64,000 nt of DNA. It comes from Allium sativum. Lineage: Eukaryota; Streptophyta; Magnoliopsida; Asparagales; Amaryllidaceae. The notes beneath the pieces were generated by a model. The model did no database searches, was not told where the DNA came from, and worked only from the letters and a program-made list of their open reading frames with translations. Position 1 is the stretch's first letter. The number at the start of each line of letters is the position of its first letter. Where the stretch lies: the NCBI GenBank assembly GCA_030737875.1, contig CM060915.1, positions 356,683,863 through 356,747,862 on the forward strand, written 5' to 3'. Made by a program: the position numbers and the translations under genes. Positions 43,784 through 55,250 of the stretch are shown here, in pieces.

Positions 43784-46700
43784 ATGACTTCAATGAACAA
43801 TGCTTTTTCTGAAGGTCAATCTATTGCTAGACCACCCATGTTCAATGGTGGTGATTACGCGTATTGGAAAGCTAGGATGAAAATCTATCATGTGTTTGTT
43901 GATTATGATGTCTGGGATATCATTGAAACTGGATATAAACCTCCTACTGAAACTGTTAATGGAACTGTAACACCTAAACCAAAAAGTAGGTGGGATGCAA
44001 ATGATAAGAAACTATACTCTATAGATTCTAAAGCTATGAATGCTCTTATTTGTGCTCTTGATAAAACAGAATATAACAGAATTTCTCATTGTAATACAGC
44101 CCAGGAAATTTGGCATACACTGGAAGTCACACACGAAGGAACTTCACAGGTTAAAGAATCCCGTCTTGCCATGTTCAGCAATGAATATGAAAACTTCATC
44201 ATGTAGAAGGACGAGAGCATCAAGGACATGTATGGACGCTTCTCTATGCTGGTCTACAATGCTAGAGCTCTTGGAAAGGTCTATACAGAAGTGGAACTTG
44301 TGAGAAAGATTCTGCGTGTTCTGCCAATGAACTTTGAAGCAAAAGTCACAGCCATTCAAGAATCTAAAGACCTGAGTAAGCTAAGCATGGAAGAGCTTAT
44401 CGGGAATTTAATGACGTATGAAATGGAGTTAAAAGCAAGAGAAGATCGCAACAACTCGGATCTAAAGAAGAAGTCAATAGCTCTGTCCAACACCGTTACC
44501 AGTGATGGTGAAGATCCTATTGAACAGCTTGCCATGGCAGTCAGACAACTCAAGAAGTGGAGAAAATTCAAACCTCGTAGAAATAAATCAAAGACCAACA
44601 ATTCAGAAGACGAACCACTCTGCTACAACTGTCAAAAGCCGGGACACATAAAACCAAATTGTCCACTTCTCCAAAGAAACAAGAAGAAGAAGAAAGCTTT
44701 TGCTATAACTTGGGATGACGAGGAAGGAGAAGAAGATTCAGACAGCAGTGAGGAAGAAAGCAACATGTGCTTCATGGCAAAGTCAGATCTAGAAGGTGCC
44801 AACGAAGAAACCACTGAGGTATACAGTTATAACGATCTAGTTTTAATGTGTAAACATCTTTCTGAAATTATTGACACATTAGAATCCGAAGCAGAGAAAC
44901 TGAAGGCAAAAAACCTTGATCTCATTCACAATAATAAGAAGTTGAAATCTGAACTTGAAAACGTTTCAAAAAACAACAATCTAGATTGTGAAATTTGTAA
45001 GGCTGTGAATCTAGAACTCTCAACACTCAAGTGCACCATGGAGAATCTTGAAAAAGTAAATCTGACTCTAAAAGAAGATGACACTAAAAGAAAGAATTAC
45101 ACTTCACTTGTGAACGAGAACACAATATTAAGAACGAGAGTTCAAGATCTTGAAGTTACTTTGAATAAATTCTCAATTGGTCAAACATCTTTTAACATGT
45201 TGCTTGGAAACCAACTGTTTGCAAATAATAGAAAAGGACTTGGCTTTGGAAAGATACAAGAAAAAATGACTAAAATTGACAATGTTAAAAGTAGAGGTAT
45301 CTTTCTCAAATGTGTAAAATGTGAAGAAATTGGTCACAGGCATGAAAACTGCAATAAGATTCAAAAGTTCAAAAAGGTTTGGGTTCCTAAATACTTGGCA
45401 CACAATTATCATAATAATTAGAACACAAATAAAAGGAAAAATCAAATCTGGGTGCCAAAAGAATCTTATGATTATCATTTTTCTACTACTGATATGCTTG
45501 GACCTAAAAGATTCTCTGGGTCATCCTCTTCTCTGTATGTGTAGGTATGTTGGCGGGCTAAGGAGCAACATAAATGGTATTTGGATTCAGGTTGCTCCAG
45601 ACATATGACAGGAGACAAAAGACTGTTCCTTAGCCTTGAAAAACATAAAGGTGGGAATGTGACTCTAGGTGACAACATCAAATGTAAAATTATTGGTAAA
45701 GGAAAAGTAGGTAACAGTATTTTTGCCTTAACCGATGTCTTATATGTTGATAATCTATTTCACAATCTTATCTCTATCAGTCAACTCTGTGATAAAGGAA
45801 TGAATGTTGTGTTTGATAGTAATGTTTGCAAAATCATAGAAATATCCTCTGGAAAGGTTGTTTTTACAGGGAAAAGAATTGGAAATGTCTACACACTCTC
45901 CTTCGATGATGTAACTGTTTCTAGGTGCTTGATAGCAACGGAAGAGGAGGCAATTCTATGGCACAGAAGGCTGGCACATGCAAGTATGGGTCTTCTTGAA
46001 AGACTGGAAACAAATGAACTTGTCAGAGGCTTACCTCATCAGAAATTCAAAAATAACAAAGTGTGTAAAGCCTGTACTATGGGAAAACTTAGTCGCTCAT
46101 CTTTTCGTCCAAAAAATGCTGTTAGTACGTCACGCATGCTTGAATTGATTCATATGGATTTGTTTGGACCTACTGACATTGCTAGCTTAAATGGTAAACG
46201 TTATTGTTATGTATTGGTTGATGATTACTCTAGATTTACATGGGTTTACTTTCTAGCCAAAAAGTCTGAAACTTTTGATTATTTTTCAAAATTTTCAAAA
46301 CTTGTTCAAAATGAAAAAGGGTTTTCAATTAAAACCTTGAGAAGTGATCATGGAGGTGAATTTGAAAATTTAGACTTTGAAAAACTTTGTGAAGAAAATG
46401 GTTTTAAACATGAATTTTCCGCTCCTCGAACACCTCAACAAAATGGGGTGGTTGAAAGGAAAAATCGTATATTACAAGAAATGGCTAGAACTATGTTATG
46501 TGAATATAATTTGCCTCAAACCTTCTGGGCTGAGGCAGTAAATACTTCATGCTATGTAATGAACAGAGTTATGATTAGACTAATACTTAATAAAACGTCA
46601 TATGAACTTTGGTCTGACAAAAAGCCTAACATTTCGTACTTTTGAGTGTTTGGATGTCCTTGTTATATTTTGAACACAGGAGAACAGCTTGGGAAATTTG

Positions 46701-48598
46701 AGCCAAAAACGATCGATGGAATTTTCATGGGTTATTCCTCAAGAAGCAAAGCTTACAGAATCTTCAATAAACAATCAAGAACAATTGTGGAAACCGTCAA
46801 TGTAAAGTTCAATGAATCAGATGTGGATATGATCTTTGAAGATGATAAAGATGATGGTGGTGCACAAGAAGTTGAACAAGAAAGCAACGATGTTGAAGCA
46901 AACAACGAAGAAGCCGCTGAAGCAGAAACAAATGTTGAAAGACTGAAATTCAAGCCCAATCATCCTCCAGATTTGGTAATTGGAAGTCCAACAGCTGGTG
47001 TTCGTACACGTTCCTCTCTCAATAAGGATGTTTGTACTTTTTGTATTCATAATGCTTTTGTATCTGAAATAGAACCAGGTTCTTATGATATTGCTCTTAA
47101 TGATGAATTTTGGTTGTTAGCTATGCAAGAAGAACTTAACCAGTTTGAGAGAAACAAAGTCTGGAACTTGGTACCTAGGCCAAAAGACTATCCAGTAGTT
47201 GGAACAAAGTGGGTGTTTAAAAATAAACTTGACGAGTCTGGAAATGTAATTAAAAACAAAGCTAGGTTGGTTGCTAAGGGATACAATCAGATCGAAGGCA
47301 TTGACTTTGATGAGACGTTTGCCCCAGTAGCTAGGTTAGAAGCGATTAGAATCTTGTTGAGCTTTGCATGTTTCAAAGGTTTTAAACTGAAACAAATGGA
47401 TGTGAAAAGTGCTTTTCTGAATGGAGAACTAAAAGAAGAGGTTTATGTTGAACAACCCCCTGGTTTTGAGAATCACGATTTTCCAAATCATGTGTATAAA
47501 TTAGAAAAAGCATTGTATGGCCTTAAGCAAGCTCCTCGAGCTTGGTATGACTGTCTCTGTACTTATCTTTTGGAAAACGGTTTTAAAAAAGGGTGTGCTG
47601 ACACAACTCTGTTTCTTTCACATGACGGTGATGATTTTTTGTTTGTTCAAATCTATGTTGATGATATCATATACGGTGCTACTAATGATGTCTTGTGTGA
47701 AAAAATTGAAAAAGTTATGCAGGACAAATTTGAGATGAGCTTGGTGGGAGAACTGAAATATTTTCTTGGCTTTCAAATCAAACAGAGCAGCAAAGGTATC
47801 TTTATCTCTCAGACAAAGTATCTGATGGAGTTACTGAAGAAATTTGGAGTTGAAGATGCAAAACCAATGAAACCACCAATGAGTCCAACAACCAAACTTG
47901 ACAAAGATGAAAAAGGTGTTGTTGTTGATCAGAAAAAACATCGCGGTATTATCGGTTCACTTCTTTATCTTTCTGCTTCTAGACCCGATATTATGTTTTC
48001 TGTTTGTTTGTGTGCTCGTTTTCAATCTAATCCAAAAGAATCTCATTTAAAAGCCACAAAACGAATTCTGAGATATTTGGTACACACACCAAATCTTGGT
48101 TTATGGTATCCTTCTTGTGATAACTTTAATTTAGTTGGGTTTACCGATGCTGATTATGCTGGCTCACTCACTGATAGGAAGAGTACTAGTGGAACTTGTT
48201 TCATGCTAGGTCATTCACTTGTTTCATGGTCAAGTCGTAAACAAAATTGTGTTGCTTTATCCGCCACTGAGGCTGAATATATTGCTTTAGGAAGTTGCTG
48301 TGCACAGATTTTATGGATGATGCAAACTTTATCTGATTTTGGGCTTTGCTATAAACGAGTTCCTTTAAAGTGCGACAGTAAGAGTGCAATTGATTTATCA
48401 AATAATCCTGTACATCATTCACGCACAAAACACATTGATGTGAGACACCACTTTCTTAGAGATCATATTGCAAATGAGGACATTTGTATTGAATTTATTC
48501 CAACAGAATCTCAGCTTGCTGATATTTTCACAAAACCCCTTCCCGAAGATAGGTTTTGCAGATTACGATTGGATTTGGGAATTATAGAAATAAATTAA
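43784..48598 (+). pseudogene. gag-pol: Ty1/copia gag-pol, one frame with four in-frame stops
   Basis: About 1604 codons in a single frame from the ATG at 43784. Order: Gag with UBN2/copia-type capsid motifs (YAYWKARMKIY); CCHC knuckle CYNCQKPGHIKPNC; coiled coil; second knuckle-like CVKCEEIGHRHENC; protease WYLDSGCSRHMTGD; integrase (zinc finger about 45960-46080, DDE core to about 46450); reverse transcriptase (YVDD near 47650); RNase H ending with [10 protein letters not shown]. Stops: TAG 44204, TAG 45419, TAG 45542, TGA 46643. All are explained by single C-to-T changes of CAG or CGA codons. There is no frameshift in 4.8 kb. The copy looks recently silenced and mutated, not old. Confidence 0.9.
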
Positions 48599-48955
48599 TC
48601 TCTTTGCATTTTTGGGTAAATTTTCTCTTAAGATGTTCTGTTATCAATACCATTTTCTGACAAATAATCCAGTCTTCAAATCATCAAGAAAAGAACAGTT
48701 TTCTTTTTGGACATTTTCTGATAAAATTGTGACTGTACAAGATTTCAGAATATGAGATTGATAAAAGTTTGTCTGCAACTCTGATGTGATTGGATATATT
48801 TTATAATATGAGTAATTTAGGAATTTTTTTCACAAACCATCTCTGTCACTATCACCCTTCTACCATTCATCATTGTTTTATATATATATTAAGGGGATTT
48901 AAAAAAAAATAAAAATAAAATAAAATTAAAAATAAAAAAAAAAATAAAAAAAAAA

Positions 48956-48986
<31 letters not shown>

Positions 48987-49363
48987 TATATAATAAGTAG
49001 TTCTCTGACCTCATTTAAAAATCCAAGATCTGGTCATGAACGGTTATGAGTTTACTTATTTTCATGCTGCAACTAATCCCATTTAAAAATCCAAGCTCTG
49101 GTTATGAGTGGTTAGTGTGCTCTTGAAGTATATATATATATATATATATATATTAAGCTGATAAAATCCTCCCTGATATATATTAAATAACTTTCCATTC
49201 CATCCTCTGCTTTTGTGAAATATGTTCCTACTTTATGAATTATTATGATTTTTTATTTGATTGCTTGGGGTTTACGACTCTGATTCTGTCAAAATAACTT
49301 GATTTCTAACTACAGTCCATGCCTTTTGCAAATGTTCAGAACTGTTCATCTTTTGATGATTAC
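48599..49363 (+). other. Non-coding region after copia pol, with microsatellites
   Basis: No env-like ORF is present. It contains A-rich and (AAT)n repeats at 48900-48990, (TA)n near 49130-49152, and a duplicated short segment ATTTAAAAATCCAAG near 49014 and 49081. Confidence 0.7.
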
Positions 49364-49607
49364 AAAGGGGGAGAAGAAGTTAAGATTTTGTGTTGTTTAC
49401 AGATGTCTATAGATTTTATTTTGCCATTAATGCTAAGTGTTTAATTATTTCCTTCTTATTCCAATTTTTCTTAACGTGTGTCTGTTTACAACTGGTAGGG
49501 GGAGCTGTGTTATAGGGGGAGCACAAATATAGGGGGAGTTCTGCTCAAACACATCTTGTTATCCTCAAAAATCTTAAGTCTGTTTGTCATCATCAAAAGG
49601 GGGAGTT
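49364..49607 (+). other. Multiple polypurine tracts before the copia 3' LTR
   Basis: GGGGGAG-type tracts at about 49364, 49496, 49514, 49531 and 49595, the last directly before the LTR. Repeated tracts of this kind are a known signature of Sireviruses. Confidence 0.8.
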
Positions 49608-50898
49608 TGTTGAATACTGATTTTTTGTTTGATGATAACAAATAGATTTTTTACTGATGTGTTTGATGGTGAAATAATTAGTATTATTGGTTGATGATGC
49701 TTTACACAAAATACAGGAAATTTACACAAGTATTTGTCTTCCAATAATATTTTATTTCACAAAAACAATTATATACAATCTAACTCTCACTTATTACATG
49801 GCTTTCTGTATTCACAATTACAAATAAACTCAATTCAAATGTCTACACTACATATACATCTCTTTGCTGGATTAATCTTGTTGTGCACACTCTTACTGCT
49901 CTAAGTTTCTGGTGCATCATCTTGAAACCTGCCACACAAAAGAAAATACACACAGTACACTGGAACTAAAATAAGCACTGAACAAATAGAATTTTATAGA
50001 TTTTGATTCTTTTTTGTCTCAGTTTTTTTTGTGTGTTTTTCTCATCATATTTTCAGACTTGAACAGCCACGCCATAACCATACTGGTTTGCTGATCAGAA
50101 CCAATTGATTCTAACCAGCCTCAACACAGTACAGTTTGACTGCTGTTTGTTTTTGTTTCTTTTGTTTCAGGATCAAAAGACAAGATAAAAAAAATCAAAA
50201 GAGAAATGAAGGTATACATCAGCAAACTCAAAAACAGTGTGAAAACAACTCAGCATGGTGTACATAACAGACAAAGTGATGATGAACCAAGACAGCATGA
50301 CTTAAGCAGTAATACAACAGTGCACAACTTTGGAGTCAATGATCAAGCATGGATACACATCTCAAACAGGGTCAAGATAGCAATGGGTAAAGCAAATGAT
50401 CAACCCAGCATGTATGTAGATGATCATGTTCAAGTATACACAGAAAATAGACAGAGCAATTGTGCTCAAGTGTTGGAGCATATACAAACAGCAAGATGGC
50501 ATGGTGGAGCCAGTATAATAAAGTGGTCGAGCTCAAACAAACATTCACAGCATGTTTACAAGGATGGAGCTTCAGCACAAACAAGGTATACAAGGTGCAA
50601 GCATATATGAATGGTGAGCTAATCATCACAGCATCATGACAACAACTATAGGATCAAGGTGAACAACTACATGTCAGCAAGGTCAAGCATGGTTAAGTGT
50701 GGTGAGACAATATAACAGCAAAGACATGGTGGCAATGGCAAGAAGCAGTCAACATGAGAAACTGTGTATACTCATAACAAAGTGGTCGAGCTCAGGATCC
50801 AAGGATGTATGCAGCATGTATATAAATCAATGGAGCACAACATGAAATTATAGCAAGCATGCATTAGTGTAAGGTAGTGGAACTAGACTGGTGCTACT
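49608..50898 (+). repeat. 3' LTR of the Ty1/copia element, left part
   Basis: Matches the start of the 5' LTR. Split at CTACT (50894-50898) by the gag-only element; continues at 59142. Confidence 0.9.
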
Positions 50899-51252
50899 TG
50901 TAACAACCCGAATTTTAACAACATGTGAAAACAAGAAATCAAGGTATAATCAAAAATGAAATAAAATATATAAAAATATGTTTAGATAGGTAAATAATGG
51001 TGATGCATAAGAAGAATTAATTAATATTTGGAAGAGAAGAAAAATTAGTTCGGTAACGGTGTGTGTAACGGAAAAGATAGTAAAATAAGGATAATTAATT
51101 TAAGAATCAGGAATTAGGTAAAATGGACGTCACCATTGCGTTCCTCTCGAAAAAATACATGAAATAGAGTCCGAGTTTTCGAAAATCGGAGTCCGTATGA
51201 CCAAGATATGGCCAAAACAAGTTTCAGCAGACTTTCTGGCAGACAGAACCGA

Positions 51253-51332
51253 GTCGACCCTAGAGTCGACCCTAGAGTCGACCTCCCAAGGCCAGGTCGA
51301 CCCTAGAGTCGACCCCCCCTGTACAGGTCGAC
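51253..51332 (+). repeat. GTCGAC palindrome array (family B U3)
   Basis: Repeated GTCGACCCTAGAGTCGAC-type inverted units about 110-190 bp upstream of the TATA box. The 3' LTR has a shorter array (about 15 bp less). Confidence 0.8.
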
Positions 51333-51669
51333 CTGGTCGGCCTGGTTTGGCCCAGAACCCATTTTTGAAGCCCGGTATGTGTTTTGATGGTCCGGATTGA
51401 CTCTGGGGTTGATCTAATGGCCTAAATGAGTTTCCTACAACTATAAAAAGACCCTAAGACCTAGATTAAATCATACTATTTCATTTTAGCCTCATGCAGC
51501 CGCCATTAAACCTAGAACTCTAAATTAAAAATACAAAGAACAAAATTAAAGAAGACGAAGGATGATTCTTGAAGGCTACAACTAGAAGCTACAACAACTA
51601 CGACGCTTTAGACAACGGATTTGGGGCTATTTGATTTAAAGTTTTGATTTGGATTGCTTGCTTCATATT

Positions 51670-51675
51670 GTAAGT
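51670..51675 (+). promoter_or_regulatory. Putative leader-intron donor GTAAGT (family B)
   Basis: Consensus donor about 220 bp after the TATA box. The matching acceptor is the polypyrimidine tract and CAG at 54366-54380, six bases before the gag AUG, giving a 2711-nt intron. Confidence 0.5.
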
Positions 51676-52671
51676 TCTATGTTACTTTTTAGGCAAAAAC
51701 GCCAAAATAACATGGACATGCTATGAATTGAAACCGGATTTAGGAACTATTATTAATCCATGTTTATATTGTTTAACTTTGAAATCATAATTTGGGAATT
51801 TCGCCATGTCAATGTTGCAAGTTAAACTTATCATGATTTTGATGTGGTTATGAATCACTTGGGCTTAATTGTATGGCAAGCTGGACTAATACATGTCCAT
51901 GGAATCATTATGTTTATTGAAATCCTCATGTTGATTAAAATCATGCCTATGATGCTAATTAAACCATGTCTATGATATTAATGAAACTATGCCTGTAATG
52001 TTAATATACCTATCATGCTAATGACAAATTGGGAATTGCTAGGTCATGATGAAAAGTTGGAATCATTATGTTTATAATGCTAGATGAGAATCATTATGTT
52101 AAAAATACTGAATTGGAATCCACTATGCCTATTAGAATTACCATGCCTTTAATGTTTCATGTTTGTAATAAAATTATTATTATGCCCGCAATGATTATTA
52201 TGCCTAGGATGTAAAGTTGAATTCATCATGTTGAACTAAGTTGGAACCATTACTATGCCAAGTTATCATCATGCTAGTATTGAAACCATGTGATATGTTA
52301 TAGCCTGTTTATTATGCAAGTGATGTTGGAATTGTCACATATGCCTATCACATGTTTGGTGTTATTCCCCTTTATCTCTTGAATTGTTTATGCTTGTGAA
52401 CGAAGTACGTTTATATGCGTTGGGGATACGATTGGGTAGAATAGGCAAAACTTGAATTGATTATAATCATAAATCGTGAAATTTGGCATAAGTAGAACAT
52501 GAAATATGGCACGAAAAACTTGACTTGAACATTCCATAACTTGACTTGAAACATGCCTTAGTTGGGCACGAAATTGACATATGAACATGCTATGAAAATA
52601 GCACGAATCTGATAAGAACATGGGCATGACTTTAGAAAACAAGGAAAGTGGCCAACTCGAGGTTGGGTTGA

Positions 52672-52835
52672 GTTTGTGGTGTAAACCTGCCCGGAACCGC
52701 CCGGCAAATCCAGTTGCTACAAACAAAAGGATCCAATGTGGGTAGTGGGTCACATCGCGCTTGAAACCCGAGGTTGGGTTGAGTTCGTAGCATAAACCTG
52801 CCCGGAACCGCCCGGCAAATCCAGTGGCTACGAAC
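52672..52835 (+). other. Paired covarying GCCCGG-core hairpins (family B)
   Basis: First stem GTTTGTGG/CTACAAAC (52672-52724) with one G-U pair; second stem GTTCGTAGC/GCTACGAAC (52783-52835), nine pairs. Both loops hold TGCCCGGAACCGCCCGGCA, which can form an inner hairpin. The 3' LTR copies are at 57605-57657 and 57727-57779. Confidence 0.8.
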
Positions 52836-54194
52836 AATAGGATCCAATGTGAGTGGTTCGGTGCATTAACGAATCAATTAATGCCAATTAGGGTTAAGTC
52901 ATGAACATGAAAAGACAACTTAATCAACTTGAACACGATTTGTAGGGCTAAGTCATGAACTTGAAACGACAACACTTAGCCAACTTGACATGACACGTAG
53001 GCGGGTTAAGTCACGAATTTAAATGACATACTTAACCATCTTGACACGACTAGACTGGAAAAGGATTAAGTCACGAATTACATGACTTAATCGGTTAGGC
53101 GGGTTAGGTCACGAATTACATGACCTAATCTGTTAGGCGAAACCCTAGACACGACCCTTTTCAGCAGTAACCCTCTAGATGTATCAAGGTACCCTGGGGC
53201 TAGGCCGGGTGGGGCACGATTACTGGGCTGATTGTAAGAGGTGAACGACGGCAGTGGGGTACGCCAGTGTAGGTTCGGTGGGCTACGGTCGTGCACGTAT
53301 TCCGGGGCAGACACTGGGTATCCGTAGATTTATCTGTGCATCTTGAATCGTGTCAGGGGTTGACACCCTAGGGCTGATACACCCGAAGGTGGACCCAGCG
53401 CAGGTGACTACATTCGTGATTAGCCGTATGACACGAACACCTGACGAGCTAGAACTTGTAGGGAGCCGATCGACTAGATAATCGCTCCGTAGGACCCCGT
53501 ACTTGGGTCAGACCCCGTTTCAGGGTCATTTCACGATATTGGGCCGTGGGATTTATTTCATGATTAACTTGTGATATGGGCTTAGTATACTAGTACAGTC
53601 GATGCAACGAATCTCGAACATGTGATGCTTTACTTGACTTGTCTTGACTTATCCTGATCACCTTAGTCTATCTTGTTCACCTTGACACCATTCTTAAGTT
53701 TAGTTCCAGTTCATACATGACAGGTTGTTTTAACCGTTTTTACACTGAAAGTCACTAGGACTTACTCAGTCTTTATGACTGACCCTTTTCCTTTCGCCTC
53801 TTTTTCTTTCGTTTCCCCCCAAGGTTCTCAGGGAGGAAACACTAGCTCTTTGCTTGGATATAACTTGCTTTGGCTCAGCATGTACGGTTTGCTATGGCTG
53901 CTTCTTTTTACTGCACTTGGGGAATAAGCTGTTTTTCTGTTTTTAAGTTATTGCTTCTTTGGCTATTATTACAAGACAGTTGTAATGAAGTTATTTGAAA
54001 TGTTTGTAAGAGACATGGTTTATTTTGGAATAAAATGAGTTCTGTTTTGCTCATAAATTCTTCCGCTGTTTACTTAATTTTTTTATATTAATGTTCTGTC
54101 TTGTGATAATTCTGTGATGTTATCTCGATAATACCCCTCCAAAACTAGTGCATTCCCTTTGTGAGTGACCCTAACGGAGGTGGGGTGTTACATT

Positions 54195-54206
54195 TGGTAT
54201 CAGAGC
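54195..54206 (+). other. Primer binding site of the gag-only element
   Basis: TGGTATCAGAGC, initiator-Met type, two bases after the LTR. Confidence 0.9.
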
Positions 54207-54386
54207 AGAAGGTTACCAAGACTGGGCAAAAGTTTTGAAACCCTTTTGAATTTTTTTCAAAACCATTTACAAAGAAGCACTTTTCAAGAAAAGTTGGTTT
54301 AATTTAAAAGGCTATTCCCCAAAAAGCCATTAGCACAATCTTTATTTCCTCGTTTGAATCTTTTCCTTTTTCGTTTTCAGCTTATC

Positions 54387-55250
54387 ATGGCCGACGATCT
54401 TAATCTTCCCGAGGGTGTCAATATACCCACTTGGTTCCGTCATTTCCTCGAGGCTCGGGCTAATGTGGCAGGCCCAGCCAATCCTCCTCCTCATCCTCCT
54501 CAACCTCCGCGAGAAACCGCTTTTTCAAAGATATGCAAGGACTTTAAGGCCATGGGCGGAAAGGATTTCCTAGGAACTGAGACTTTTGTTGAGGCACGGA
54601 ATTGGTTGAAGGAAACCGAAGACTTGTTTGTTATCTTTGAGGTAGAGGACAATAGGAAAGTACAGTTGGCGGCGTGGCTCATGAAAGAGGAAGCTTCTTA
54701 TTGGTGGGAAGTCACCAACGCTACTAGGCCCATTGAGACTTGGGCGGACTTTAGAGGGAGATTTGGGCTTAAGTTCTTGTCATCAGCAGAAGAGAGTCTC
54801 CAAATGGAACGGTTTCTGGCCCTTAAACAAGGAAATATGACAGTTAAAGAATACGTGAACCGTTTCAATCAGCTTGCTCGCTTCGGATTGGAGTTAGTCA
54901 ACACTCCTCAGAAAAAGGCGCTACGTTTTGCACGGGGCTTGAACGAGCCACTACATGGTTTGGCCATGACTCATGTGCCCATGGGGGCGACCTTTGAAAG
55001 CTTGGTGGATATGGCCCTACTGTATGAGGAAGATAAGAAGGGCAAGAAAGAGGTCAAGCCCAACGATTCTCAGAATAAGAAGGTAGACTCCGAGAAAGGA
55101 GGCAAGAACGACAACTCACGTGATAAAAGGAAATGCAATTTCTGTGGTACGGAAGGGCACATAGCCAAGGATTGTAGAAAGAGGAAGAGAAAGCAAGGTG
55201 AATGTTTTCATTGTGGGGAGACTGGACACATCAGCAAGGACTGCCCTTAG
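54387..55250 (+). CDS. gag: Gag protein of the gag-only element (287 aa)
   Basis: Start ATG at 54387 is chosen because it lies just after the conserved pyrimidine-CAG and aligns with the gag start of the outer element (ADDLNLPEGV versus SGDLNLPEGV). The Gag domain includes KDFKAMGGKDFLGTETFV, ASYWWEVTNATRPIETWADF and GLNEPLHGLAMTHV. Two CCHC knuckles end the protein: CNFCGTEGHIAKDC and CFHCGETGHISKDC. No disabling change is seen, unlike both copies of the outer element's gag. The product should form or join particles and bind RNA. The stop comes directly after the second knuckle, and the sequence then jumps to the region after the chromodomain. Confidence 0.9.
   Translation: MADDLNLPEGVNIPTWFRHFLEARANVAGPANPPPHPPQPPRETAFSKICKDFKAMGGKDFLGTETFVEARNWLKETEDLFVIFEVEDNRKVQLAAWLMKEEASYWWEVTNATRPIETWADFRGRFGLKFLSSAEESLQMERFLALKQGNMTVKEYVNRFNQLARFGLELVNTPQKKALRFARGLNEPLHGLAMTHVPMGATFESLVDMALLYEEDKKGKKEVKPNDSQNKKVDSEKGGKNDNSRDKRKCNFCGTEGHIAKDCRKRKRKQGECFHCGETGHISKDCP

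Larger units (their letters stand above)
50899..54192 (+). repeat. 5' LTR of the gag-only element
   Basis: TGTAACAACCCG...GGTGTTACA. U3 carries GTCGAC palindromes (51253-51332), TATAAAAA at 51442-51449, donor GTAAGT at 51670-51675, and paired hairpins at 52672-52724 and 52783-52835. Confidence 0.95.

Noticed and set aside
48599..49607. env-like ORF expected in some Sireviruses
   Set aside because: No ORF of relevant length in any frame; the region is microsatellite-rich and non-coding.
50206..50610. 134-codon ORF in the copia 3' LTR (also 41385-41666 in the 5' LTR)
   Set aside because: It lies in U3, has no recognisable domain, and is shortened by a stop in the other LTR.
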